Below are positions 9,199 through 19,700 of a stretch of DNA of 64,000 nt, piece after piece (the first letter of the stretch is position 1; each line of letters starts with the position of its first letter). Made by a program: the position numbers and the translations under genes. A model generated the notes under the pieces. The model did no database searches, had not been told where the DNA came from, and saw only the letters and a program-made list of their open reading frames with translations. Origin of the DNA: Phalacrocorax aristotelis (Eukaryota; Chordata; Aves; Suliformes; Phalacrocoracidae); the NCBI RefSeq assembly GCF_949628215.1, contig NC_134284.1, positions 4,261,350 to 4,325,349 on the forward strand. The letters are read 5' to 3'.

Positions 9199-9530
9199 CC
9201 CTCCGCGCTGCCCTCCGCGCTGCCCTCCGCGCTGCCCTCCTGCCCTCCGCGCTGCCCTCCGCGCTTCCTCCTGCCCTCCGCGCTGCCCTCCGCGCTGCCC
9301 TCCTGCCCTCCGCGCTGCCCTCCGCGCTGCCCTCCGCGCTTTCTCCTGCCCTCCGCGCTGCCCTCCGCGCTGCCCTCCTGCCCTCCGCGCTGCCCTCCGC
9401 GCTGCCCTCCGCGCTTCCTCCTGCCCTCCGCGCTGCCCTCCGCGCTGCCCTCCTGCCCTCCGCGCTGCCCTCCGCGCTTCCTCCTGCCCTCCGCGCTGCC
9501 CTCCGCGATGCCCTCCTGCTCTCCGCGCCG
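9199..9530 (+). repeat. GC-rich minisatellite with higher-order structure
   Basis: The base unit A is the 12-mer CCCTCCGCGCTG. Two other units are interspersed: B, the 8-mer CCCTCCTG, and C, a 19-mer CCCTCCGCGCTTCCTCCTG. The order is AAA-B-A-C, AA-B-AA-C (TTTCTCC variant), AA-B-AA-C, AA-B-A-C, then AA-B with a degenerate end. That gives four near-complete higher-order units of 75, 75, 75 and 63 bp and a partial fifth. All frames on both strands stay open, which creates long but meaningless ORFs. Confidence 0.95.
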
Positions 9531-9957
9531 GGGGGGATTAAATGCGGGGCGCACGGTGGGCGCAGGCCGGGGCAGCGCCCGTTACGAGGACGCGTGCCCC
9601 CCTGCCCCCGCGGCCCCCTTTCGGCCTGGGAGGACCCCTGTGTAAACTGTTCACGCAACTGCCCTTTTCCTTCCTCCGCGAGCGCGGAGCTGCTGATAGC
9701 GGCGGGGTGGGGGGCGATAAGGAGAAACGCGCCTTTGTGGCCCCCGCCACGGACTTTGCGCCTCGCTTGGCAGCGCCGGGTTGGGGGGGCAGGCGGTCTG
9801 GCCCCACGCCTGCCCCGCGTGGGCAGAGCCCCCCGAACTCGGCTCCCTGCGGCCCAGCCGCCCGGCGCGCCCCCAGCCCCCCCCCCCCTGCGCGCCTGGC
9901 CGCGGGGCGAAGCCGCCGGGGGGGGCGAAAAGGGCGATAAAGCGGTGCCAAAGGCGT

Positions 9958-9967
9958 GTCACGTGAC
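9958..9967. promoter_or_regulatory. palindromic E-box GTCACGTGAC (USF/MiT-TFE type)
   Basis: A perfect 10-bp palindrome around CACGTG, the preferred form for USF and MITF/TFEB-family factors (CLEAR-like). It sits at the junction between CpG blocks E and F, where such motifs commonly mark CpG-island promoters. Whether a transcript starts here is unknown. Confidence 0.45.
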
Positions 9968-10059
9968 CCCGGTAATTTATAGGTAAACCCACGGTTTCGT
10001 GTTTACTGAAAACACGACAGAAGGGTAAAATCAACCGATCTGCTGCGATTTCACCCCAG

Positions 10060-10440
10060 ACTGAGCAGGCTGCTCCGCGCCTTCCCCTGCCCCCCCCTGC
10101 GCGCAGACACGCGTGTCAGCCCGCCGGCCCCGCAGCCAGCGCGCTCCCTCGGCCCCGCCGGCCCCCGCGGCCCGCGCGGGGCTCCGCTCATCGCGGCCCC
10201 ACGGGGGAGGGGGGGAGCGGCCGGACAGGGGCGCGGGGTGCGGGCTGCGGGCTGCGGGGCGCGGGAGCCGGGCCCCGTGGGCGCCGGCCCGCCGGGAGGA
10301 CCCGCTGCGGCGGGGGCAGCGCGGGGTGCCGCGGGTGGGCGGCGGAGGCAGGGCTCCGCTCGGGAGCCGCCGGCACAACCATAAATCGCCCGCCTTTGGA
10401 GAGGCACCCCGGCCTCTTTGTACACCGGGGTGCTGCAGTT
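10060..10440. promoter_or_regulatory. CpG-rich block F
   Basis: A GC-rich, CG-dense block about 90 bp from block E. The two may be one island interrupted by a short AT-richer gap (9970-10050). No recognised exon; ORFs on both strands are compositional. Confidence 0.6.
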
Positions 10441-10499
10441 AGGTAGTTACGGTTTAAGGGGTTATTTTGTCTATTAAAAATATATATATATATCTCACA

Positions 10500-11430
10500 C
10501 AAAACCAACACTGAAAGAAACCTGCGCCTAGTCCCGTCGGTTCAGGGCTGTGCCTAGACAGAGTCCAGCCAAAACAATGCTTTGCAGAAGATCTCGCTTG
10601 CCGGACCGAGACAGTAGTTGCTCAAATTTATTTTCTTTTTGAAAATGTGCCTGTAAGGGAATGGAGGAGGGTGGAAGAGCATATTTATCAGAATACCAGA
10701 AGACACCTTTCTCGAAACAAAGGCAAGGGGGAATCATCTCAATTGCAAATCCATCAGGCAGGGACCAAATAACAATATTTATAGGAAGGCATTCAAAACC
10801 ACAATGTGCTTAAATAACAGCAACAAATGCCTGCTACAGTTGCTGCAGCGCAGCTTAATAAAAAATTAGCCTTAGTGACAGTCTTGTCAACATCTTAAGT
10901 AAATTATCATAGCGCTGGTCTTTGGAGAAGAGAAGCCACACTCCTTGCTAAAACACCTCCTATCATTAATCTTAAACCACTTGAAGATTATGATGGGAAG
11001 AACGGGATCAGTAACCATTATAATCGCAAATTGCTGTTAAAAACTCCGCTGTTTATTTTTGCAACCAAAGCGAATGTATCTGGGAAATGCAGAAAAGGGA
11101 AGAAAGGAAAACACACGAAAGGCAGAACAATTGAGGCGAATCCTGTTGCAACCTCGATGATAAACACATGGAAAAAGCTGTTACTGCTCTGTGGATTTGA
11201 TGGAATTTGGGTAGACATTAGAAAAATAAACAAAACGATGGCTCCGCACCAGTTCTGTAAATGCACCGGTACACTCGAGGAAAGGTAACTTCTTAAAATT
11301 AATTGCAATTTCCTGAATATTCGGTATTTGCCTTTTTCTACATCGATCATTTGATAAAGACCAAAACTGTTAAAAACGTACGTGCACCTTTCACCGTTCA
11401 TATCTGAAAATATATTAATTTCGTCCCTTT
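10500..11430. promoter_or_regulatory. long candidate conserved regulatory segment
   Basis: About 0.9 kb of complex, non-repetitive, moderately AT-rich DNA flanked by GC-rich DNA on the left and a poly(C) tract on the right. It contains TGACAG (10877-10882) two bases before TTGTCAACAT (10884-10893), several TAAT/ATTA words, and ACAATATTTAT. It has the texture of a deeply conserved developmental enhancer. No ORF has protein character. Confidence 0.35.
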
Positions 11431-11664
11431 CTTGCTCCTATTTGTGTGTGCATTGCGTGTTTTCCAATAATCGTCAGAATAAAGTCCATAGTACAATTTT
11501 ATGAGGATCCAACATACTCGAAACATTTGCTCAGAGTGAAACCCTTTCAGAAGCGACCTGTGATTTTTATTGTAGCCTCTCCTGTAAGAATATCGTCCCC
11601 CTTTGAAAATACATTTTTACAGCTGAAAAATAAAATAATACTTCTCTCTCCCTTCCCCCCTCCT

Positions 11665-11690
11665 CCCCCCCCCCCCCCCCCCCCCCCCCC
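11665..11690 (+). repeat. poly(C) tract, 26 nt
   Basis: Twenty-six consecutive C at the end of a C/T-rich stretch. It is a quadruplex candidate on the minus strand and a likely assembly-uncertain length. Confidence 0.95.
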
Positions 11691-11932
11691 GCCTTGTTAA
11701 ACTACTTCCAGGGTTTGTCAGAGAGGGAGAATCTGCTGGTTTAGGGACACCCGACCTGGAATGTTACCAACGGATCTTTACACCTTCAATGAATCCGCAA
11801 ATCGATGTGAGCTGGGCACACGTCTGAATACAATCAAACACAGGTTATTGAAGTTATTCCTTCAAAATGCAGAAGTTTACAGGGAGCCTTGAACCAGCCT
11901 GATGCACCCCGGCTGGCCCTCGCCCTCGCCGC

Positions 11933-11957
11933 CCTCCTCCTCCTCCTCCTCCTCCTC
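11933..11957 (+). repeat. (CTC)n trinucleotide microsatellite
   Basis: About eight perfect CTC/TCC units following GCCCTCGCCCTCGCCG, then running into further C-rich pyrimidine sequence. Confidence 0.9.
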
Positions 11958-12089
11958 CCCCCCTCCCCTCCCTGGAAGCCAAAAGAAAGGGTGCCATTAA
12001 ACCGGGGTGGTGCAAATTAAAATAAACCAAGCACTCGTTTTCCCCTAGCGGAGCTGCGTCTCCCCGTTGTTTCCGCGATGATTCATTTC

Positions 12090-12345
12090 AGCAGCGGTGT
12101 ACCGGAGGCAGAGGCGGGAGGGCTGCTCTTCCCCCTCGGGCAGGGGGACGGGGGAGTTGCTCCCGGAGGCCGGCGGGCAGCGGCGCGGGGCGCTGCGCTG
12201 CGCGGGGCGCTGCGCTGCGCGGGGCGCGCGGGTAGGCGCGGCGGGAGCGGAGCCAGAGGAGCGGCGCTGGGCGCTCCCCCGCCGCGGCCCCGCAGTGACC
12301 CCAGCCCGGGGCTGCGGGGAGGTGAGAGGTGACGCTGCGAGCCAG
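12090..12345. promoter_or_regulatory. CpG-rich block G
   Basis: A short GC-rich, CG-dense block with no recognised exon. It includes a small 17-bp tandem repeat. Confidence 0.5.
12183..12232 (+). repeat. 17-bp GC tandem repeat, about 2.9 copies
   Basis: The unit GCGCGGGGCGCTGCGCT occurs exactly at 12183-12199 and 12200-12216, followed by a degenerate third copy. It is almost pure GCGC text with strong hairpin potential. Confidence 0.85.
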
Positions 12346-13380
12346 CGCAGACCTGGCCCTTTTAAAGCCACAGCTAATCAGTCCTTTAGTAAATTAAAAC
12401 GTAGGAACCAGAGGGGAAGCAATTTCGTTGTAAAGAATTACCAGGCGCGCTCCGAGAACGAAATAGTATTGAAATGAGGACGGAGAGATTTGTCACCCAG
12501 GAGCAGTTCGGCTAAGATAAACTATAAGATTATACGCACCCTATATAGATCCGATAGACCTGCGCGTGCGGGAGATCATGTATCACACACACACCCCACA
12601 CCCCCCCCAGTAAAATAAGGTTACCGAGTTGTTGGAAAACTTCAGCCCCCCAAACCACCCGGCGGGATGGTGGCTCCAGGACACCGGGTGCTTCATCGCC
12701 CACCTCGCCAAAGGCTCGGGATTTCATTGTAATAAGGGAAGAAATTAAAGTGGGGAAAAGGGATAAATCTTCCTGTCAATTCATTTGGCTTCGATTTCAA
12801 GCTATTCTTTAATCTCTGTAGGAAATGGGGAGCTCGCGGAGCTGCAGGGGTGTGCATACGCACCACGCGCAGGTACCGTGCACGCGTGTGCCGTGGGAAA
12901 GCGAGTGGGAGCCCAGCACACGAACTGGCCCACAAACAGTGGGAAATGGTGACAGTTCCATTTTTCCTCTTTAATTAGGAAATATTCCTTGATTGTCATG
13001 GCACCCATTACTTTTTAATAACTCCACAGAATCGGGAGAAGGAGAAACGCTTGCTGCAAGTGATCTGCTATAAAGAAATTACTTCACTAGGTTAATAAGC
13101 AATTGCAAGTACGACACAGTAACAGCCATGAATGAGAGCAAAGGGAAGAAATAAAAAATAAAGACTACTAAAGCAATGATAATATTTGACGGTACATGGG
13201 CTTCAGCGGGCGGCGGTCAGAAATACCTAGCTTTGCTAGCGTAGCCCTGTTACAGCTAGATTACAAAGAAACTTTCCCTTTTCTTGTGTTCCAGGCAGCA
13301 AAATGCTGGTTTTAGAAGACCGTGAGCCAGTTTCCCGCACGCTGATACGATTAATTTAGGTGCGGAGGTCACAGATCCGA
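12346..13380. other. non-coding interval between CpG blocks G and H
   Basis: Mixed-composition DNA without a recognised gene. A short (AC)/C-rich stretch lies at about 12582-12608. Segments such as 12950-13200 (AATTAGGAAATATTCC, GGTTAATAAGCAATTGC) are complex and could be regulatory, but nothing specific can be claimed. Confidence 0.5.
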
Positions 13381-13508
13381 GGGAGAAGGAAACGGTTGAT
13401 TTCGCCAGAAAACGCTTCCCCGGCGCAGCCCGCGCCCAGCCTCCACCCAAGGCAGGTAAGCCGCTGCGTGAAACTATTTTTAACTGAACAAAAGGCTGAG
13501 CAAACATC

Positions 13509-13516
13509 TGACGTCA
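13509..13516. promoter_or_regulatory. perfect palindromic CRE (TGACGTCA)
   Basis: The full 8-bp CREB/ATF palindrome, extended to CTGACGTCAG at 13508-13517, lies near the left border of CpG block H. Full-site CREs in CpG-rich DNA are typical of active promoters. No TATA box or first exon is recognisable next to it. Confidence 0.45.
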
Positions 13517-14265
13517 GGGAGTAGCACCCCCGGGGCGTGGGGGGGGGGGCGCGGCGGGCAGCGGTGCGTGGCTGCCGGGCTGCCCGCCCCTGCCCGCCCC
13601 GCTGCCCGCCACCGGCGCCCGGCGCCCCCCCCGGGGGTGCGAAATCCGGGGGGGCCGCGGCTGGGGGGGGGGAGGGCCGGGGAGGTGACAAAGAGCAGGT
13701 ACGGCCCCCGCCGGGGGAGCTCAGAGGCACCGCTCCCGCTGAAGCCGCTCCGCAACTTCTTCCTGGGGTCTGAAAAACCGGAGGCTGCTTTTGCCCCGGG
13801 GCACTTTGCCTTGTTCTACCCGCAAGGGCCCCGGGGCTTCGGGCAGCCGGCGGGCGGGCGCTGCTCCCGGTGGGCTGGGGGCAGAGGCCGCCCGGGGCCA
13901 GCACGTCCGTGGGCTCGGGGTGACACCCCAAGCCCCCCCCGCATCGCCGCGGACCAAACTTGGGCTGTGATGTGAACGCGAAGAGACACGAGAAACGCTG
14001 CCAAGTTCGGCCGTCAGGAGAAGCGCCGGGCCGGCGTTGCCGTCCGCGCTCCCCGCGGGGGGCGAGGCCGCTGCTGCCCGCTGAGCCCCCCTCGGCAGCG
14101 GTGGGGTCCCGCCCCCCCAGGGAAGGCTCCGAACCTCGCCTCTTTCTAACGACCGCCAACTTCAGCAATCCGCTAGCGGGCCACCTTCTCCCTCGGTTTG
14201 AAACGCTCGCCCTTCGGCGACCCCCACGCCTGCCCCGCAGGTGGCGGCGGGCCGGGGGATGCCCC

Positions 14266-14289
14266 GGGGCCGGGGCCGGGGCCGGGGCC
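14266..14289 (+). repeat. (GGGGCC)4 hexanucleotide tract
   Basis: Four exact tandem GGGGCC units inside CpG block H. Four G4 runs are enough for an intramolecular G-quadruplex. This is the same hexamer that expands at human C9orf72; the locus is unrelated and the copy number here is low. Confidence 0.95.
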
Positions 14290-14870
14290 GCCCCTCTCCG
14301 CCCGGCGCCCGCGCTCGGCTCTTCCTTGCGAGGGTGCCGGCAGCCGGGCAGGGCGGGGGGGAGGAGGGGGAGCGGGAGGAGGAGGAGGAGGAAGGGGAAG
14401 GGGGGCCAGCGCCGGGGCGGGGGGCGCGTTCCCGCGGGGGGCGGCGTGCGGTTGCAGAGGGCCGCTGCGAGCACGAAGCGCCGCAAGCCCCTGTCAGCTC
14501 CGCCGGCCCCCCCGGCCCCCCCGCTCCCCGCCTCGCCTCTCGCCAGAGTCAACACGGAGCTGCGATCCATTCGGGCGATTTAGTTAAAATAAATAAACCC
14601 GCGAAGATTCACTAGCGAGCGATGCATCATCGACCAGGAGGTTTATTAAGAGGCTCGTTACGGCCGCGGCTTCAGCCCCTGCTCCGGCGCGGGTGGCGGG
14701 GGGGAGGCTGCGGCAGCCCGGCTCGCCCCGCTCCCCTCACAGCACCCCCCTGCAGGGATCGGGCCCCCCCCCCCCCCACCCTGACAGCCGCCCTCTTCTC
14801 ACCGCCACCCCCGCCGGCCCGCGGGGCGGGCAGGGGAGGCAGCCCACCCGACGGCTGGTGCAGAGGGCGC

Positions 14871-16496
14871 GGAGGCTCGCTTCCCTGGGTGTTTTGGGGG
14901 GAGGGAGACATTGTTGTCAGTGGCGACTGTTAACCCAAATAATAATAATAAAGAAAAATCGTTACAGCTGGGTGCTGGCTGAATATGGCAATTACTACTA
15001 TTGCCAATCACGATTAGAAATAATTATCCTGAAAGCACGGAGGGTTCAGCTGCCAAGGTGTTTTGAATAATCGCTTGAAAATGAACAGCAAAATATTAGG
15101 TTCACACACAGGGATGACCGCAAACTTTCCGTTGTAGCAGCCCGTAGCGGGGATCATACCACGGGTGAGCTCCAGCTTACTTGGCGAAGCTCCGATTTGT
15201 CCTCTCTTGCAGGCCCAGTGCTGTTTTGTTCCTGCACCATCCTGCGCGGAGCACCCGTCCTGCTCTCCTCCACCGAGTTCCCTGAGCACACCGGGTGGCC
15301 GAGCACCTTCTCAAGCCAGTGGCGTGCCGTGCTCGGGTCCCTTCATCTTAAATAAAAACAAAGCGAGCAGCTTACAAGGAATAACGTGGTCCCAGAGTGA
15401 AACTCCGCTCGCTCTGTTTATGTTGTACAAGTCTACACGGGCCCTCACATTCTAGCTATTTGAAATGATGTGTAACTAGGAGGAGGTCACAGGTGACTGG
15501 CAAGTTCAACGTACTTAGCTCAATTATCCAGGTTTCATTTCCAAATTGTGTTCAATTTGATCTTCCTGCCTCCATCCAAATTATCTTAGAGAAAAAAAAA
15601 AATCAAATGAAAGCAGACAATTTAAGCCAAATCCTGTACACCATTATTTATATGCAAAATCATTTTTGTGATATATACTCCCCTTAATGGTTATGGGATG
15701 CCAGATCTTTCCAAGCGGATTTACAAACCCAGCCATCAAATTATTTCAAGGGCAGGCCTATTAGGGACAAAAATAATTATGAACTTTCAGAAGCTTTGTG
15801 AAAAAATAAGTTTCTGAATGTTGTCTCTTTAAATTTTACTTAAGTTTTGGTTTTAATTTAAGCCTGGAGGCACAGTAGAGTCTAATAAGGAGTTTGGAAA
15901 ATAATGTGCTGTAATCCAGTGCTGAGCTATTTCTCCATAAAATATGGATAAGGAATCAATTCATAAGCGCAAATATCTACTAGGACTGAGTTTTAACATA
16001 ACATTTCACATGAGCATTCTTACATGCATTATTAAGGAGATAACAAAAGTGCTTGAAATCAAGCTCTATACAGTCACATCTGGAAATGCTCTTTTCTGTC
16101 TAATTTTCATTTTTCTCCCTTGAAAAAATGCTAGAAGAAAAACTAGTCTGTCCCCTTGTATATTAACTGTTACCATCAGCTTTTAATCAGCAACATATAT
16201 AGTTAGATTTACAGAATCCATTCCATGTTGCCCCTTTTAAAGAACAGTAAAATGAAGATAGTATCTTTATTCATTTATAGAAGCTGATGTTAAAACCAAA
16301 ACCACACACGAATAGCACATACATTGCTTTACACATATAGACAGGCATGTAGATACGTAGGCGCAGAACACTTACACATGGAAGGACGTCATGGCCATGT
16401 GGTGGAAACCGTAACAAAAAGTACCCGTGCATTTCACCAGACCCTAAGCCAGACATCAGCAGATAAGAAGTGGTCTCCGGCAAATTAGTTTAAAAT
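14871..16496. other. gene-free transition from GC-rich to AT-rich DNA
   Basis: No gene recognised. A short AAT-rich simple stretch lies at about 14936-14951. The ORFs in this interval are short and non-protein-like. Confidence 0.6.
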
Positions 16497-16650
16497 CAGA
16501 CACAGCTAATTTCTGGAGGTGTTGGAACTCCGGCAAGCTTTGCTGCACGATGATTAATCGCTGTCTGTTTTAAAGGAAGTTCTTAAGGCTTTTCAGTCAA
16601 AGAAAGGATTACCACTAAGCAATGAAGGGTTAACAAACTCCCCGCAGGTC
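16497..16650. promoter_or_regulatory. candidate conserved regulatory segment
   Basis: A complex, non-repetitive segment with ACGATGATTAATCGCTGTCTG (TGATTAAT is PBX-HOX-like) and GGTTAACAAAC. It is bounded on the right by a G/T low-complexity tract. Called from texture and motifs only. Confidence 0.3.
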
Positions 16651-16665
16651 GCAAAGAGTTGATAT

Positions 16666-16718
16666 GGGGTTTTGGATTTGGGTTTGGGTTTGTTTGGTGG
16701 TTGTTTTTTTTTTTTTTG
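16666..16718. repeat. G/T-rich low-complexity tract ending in poly(T)
   Basis: GGGTTTTGGATTTGGGTTTGGG-like text followed by TTTGGTGG and a T14 run. It resembles the complement of an A-tailed ACCCAAACC stretch. The GGGTTT text is not the vertebrate telomere repeat TTAGGG. Confidence 0.85.
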
Positions 16719-19700
16719 CTAATGTATAATTTAATGGAATTCTATTCTGAGGACAAAGATAAAAGAAGTCTTTAAGATCTGCTACTACTTTTTTTTTTTT
16801 TAAAAATAAATATTATATTTTTCCTTTGAATGGAAAGGCAAGCAAAGTATTTTCCAAACAAAATCAGCAAAGATTATTTAGAAGAGAAACCGAAAGCACT
16901 GTTTTTTTAAAATACTCTGGAGTTTTCTGAACAACTCTGATGTACTCACATTCTTATCACAACTATTTTCCTTTTACTATTGTAAGTGGATATTCAAGCT
17001 AAATTGATGCTTTATGTATATCCTGTCTCAATTTGTAACACACTATTCTTTGTAAGGAGATAATTTGAAAAAAAAAATACAAAAAAGAAGCAGCGATACC
17101 ACTGACAACAATTTACTTAAATTCACAAACCTTGAAATTGATGCATCTCCTATCAATCATAGTCAGAAGCCACAGTAAAACACATCCAACATTTGTATAT
17201 CAAAACTGGGACTAAAAAAACACCCTGTTTTGTTCAATTTAAATGTCCTTCAACATGTTGTCATTTTATACGCCGATATTACTGGGGTATTTTTACTATG
17301 GGTTAGCTTTCCTCTGTCAAACATGTGCAAGACAGTAACCTTGCAAAATTGAAGTGCATGCCATTATACTGCACAGAGGTTTGTTCTCACTCAGTTACTG
17401 ACAATGAAATACTTATTAAATAATAATAAGGAGATATTGACTTCTCTATTCTGTCGATATGAAGATCTGTTGATCTGTGAGGTTAATATTGATAGGGCAG
17501 AGTGAGGTAAACATTCCATCAGGAGGGCAAATAAAACCCAATACTGGCATAAAAAACATAAACCCCGCAACTTTGTACGTAGACAGAAACAAATCCTTTT
17601 CGTATTTATTGGGTATACCAGCAGCAGTTCAACCTATCAGCACACGCAAGTTAACGCTGAAGTTCTCCACACCCCGTTCAGGAAACATATTCCAAAAATG
17701 TCTATCACAGGTATTTAACACTGAGCTCAAACGATGCCGAGCGCTTAGGGTCTTTGGTCATGCTGCATGTCCCGTTGCGAGTGGCACATTTCCTTTAAGT
17801 ATTACTGGAAGGCTCTACATACAACCTCAATGTTCTTCACATGAAGGGGATTTATATTTGAGCTGGAGAAATGCTTTTTTTTTTTTTTTTAATAGGATGA
17901 GCTCTCTGTCAAAATATTATTTTCATTTGTTGCCTCATCAAGGTGTCACTGCAAGTTCCCTCTCTTTACCCTCTGCCACAGAACACAACAGTGTACATGA
18001 GTCGAACAATACAAAGAGCCATTTAACTTGATGTCTGGCAGAAGAAGCTACTTTCTTGTTCATTATTATCTTTAGATTTTCCTTCATCCTGTTTAAGGGA
18101 AGCTCAGGGTTGTATGTTTTAGAAGAATATTCCATCAGTCAGGTAGGTCTCATACTTTGACAGCATTATTTCAGCATGTTGTTTTTAATGTATGGCACTT
18201 GTACACGTAAGCAATCTGTGTAACTTGCTTCTGGGCTTTTGAACAGAAATTAAAGACGTGACCTAACATGTAAGACAATAAGAGGCCATACGTTTTTTGG
18301 ATACAAGCGCCAGAAGAGATACTTGTCAATTTTCCCCTTTTGATTATTAATTAAGGCCTCGATCCTGCTATTAGACCTGCAGGGGCAAAACACGCATGCA
18401 GAGCAGCTCTCCCCATAGTGTGACTGTTGGCAAGAGAAGAGCTCGGTCACACAGAGCTTACTGTGACCTGAAAATCAAAACATTACTTCAGCTGCCCTTG
18501 CCAGAGATCACAGCCTGGTTTCTAGGGCAGAAGAGCCCTTTTCACCACCTCCTCCATCCCTCCTGTCGGTAGCAGAACTGTTGTGCTGCAGCAGGGAAGG
18601 TCGGGTGAGCACTCGGCGCTTTCTCTGTGTTACTGTGACATCTTGTTGGTAGGACAGTGCAGGAAAAATCACATTATTGCCATTTGTGCAGCTCCTTGTT
18701 CCGAAGGTGCGAGGCTGGCCATCTGCTGCTCCTTCCAGGGATCACGCAGGGCTCTAATACCTTTTATTCTGTTGTTTGTAAAATATGATGACTTTTGCCT
18801 GAGAAAGGTCACAAAAATGTTTGGTTTTTTGACCTCACGCTTTCTTGTCCTTCTCAGGCCCTTCTTCCCAGTGTGTGTTCTGCGGAGCACTGCTGCTGGC
18901 TTTTTTGCACCTTGGGCCATGATGCTGTTTGAAGACTCCTGTCTCTGTAGATTCCTGCATTCACTCAAATCTCTGTAAAACGCAGAAGTTTGTCCGCTTG
19001 TGTTCTGCCGTGCTGGCTGCTTTTGACTGTTTTTTAAGATATTTTTATCCTTCTATATCTTGAGAAACTTTCTCCTACAATCATCCAAAATATGTCCCAG
19101 TTTCTGCATAACGGTAGTCACAGGCAGAATCTCTGGGTTTTGGTTCATGGGTACCTTGTTTTTCACCACTTGGTTGGATGTTCTTAAAAAAAAGTTCCTT
19201 CTAACGCATGTGTCAGGTAATCCTGGTAATAAAAATCACAAGAAACAGACACTTTTCAAGCTTTTAAACTCACACTGAGATTTTCTTGAAGTTTGCTAAC
19301 ATTTAAAAAAAAAAACATTTAGGCAGTTTAGAGGCACAGATTTTGGTAACCTCAAGACTCTGGGGCAGGGCTCCACGTGTACAGTTATAACAACCAGATG
19401 AGGGTCTTGTGCTCCAAAACACCCTTGTACGTATTTATCTGAATGTATTTAGCTGAAACAACATTAGTTTCTCAGATCTTGGAAATGCAAAGGGATCCAC
19501 CAAGAAAGTTGAATACTTTCAGTAATACTTGAGAAGTATGATCGTACAACACAATTTCAGCGCATGCCTTCGCAAGTGCAACGTGTATTCTCTGTAAAGT
19601 TCACCTCAACATACCGAGCTCATCCTTCACTGAAGTTTCAAGGCCAGAGATTCTGTACCCATGTTTCTTACGTGGCAATGAAGATACCGAAGGAACAATT

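Larger units (their letters stand above)
8905..9970. promoter_or_regulatory. CpG-rich block E, containing CTCF site and minisatellite
   Basis: One of the two largest GC-rich, CG-dense blocks in the window. In order it holds a (GT)13 microsatellite, a consensus-perfect CTCF core, a 332-bp GC minisatellite, a unique GC-rich part (9535-9940), and a palindromic E-box at its right end. ORFs of more than 250 codons on both strands arise because the minisatellite has no stop codon in any frame. None is protein-like apart from the repeat. Confidence 0.65.
11431..12080. other. non-coding interval with simple-sequence tracts
   Basis: No gene recognised. It contains a 26-C run at 11665-11690 preceded by pyrimidine-rich sequence, and a (CTC)n/(TCC)n tract of about eight units at 11933-11957. 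Confidence 0.7.
13385..14870. promoter_or_regulatory. CpG-rich block H (largest)
   Basis: About 1.5 kb of very GC-rich, CG-dense DNA. A perfect CRE lies near its left edge and a (GGGGCC)4 tract in the middle. A 404-codon ORF spans 13356-14570 on the minus strand, but overlapping ORFs exist in other frames on both strands and the translation is Pro/Arg/Gly/Ala low complexity. I read it as compositional. GC content falls abruptly after about 14.9 kb. It could be the promoter of an unannotated transcript. Confidence 0.6.

Noticed and set aside
8787-9986. 255- to 347-codon frames on both strands
   Set aside because: They are created by the stop-free minisatellite at 9199-9530; the translations are simple RAARRA/ALRAAL/EGSAEG repeats.
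13356-14570. 404-codon open frame on the minus strand
   Set aside because: It lies in very CG-rich DNA where stops are rare. Several other frames on both strands are open too, and the translation is Pro/Arg/Gly/Ala low complexity with no family resemblance.
16666-16718. GGGTTT-rich tract as an interstitial telomere repeat
   Set aside because: The unit is not TTAGGG and the tract grades into a poly(T) run; it is low-complexity sequence.
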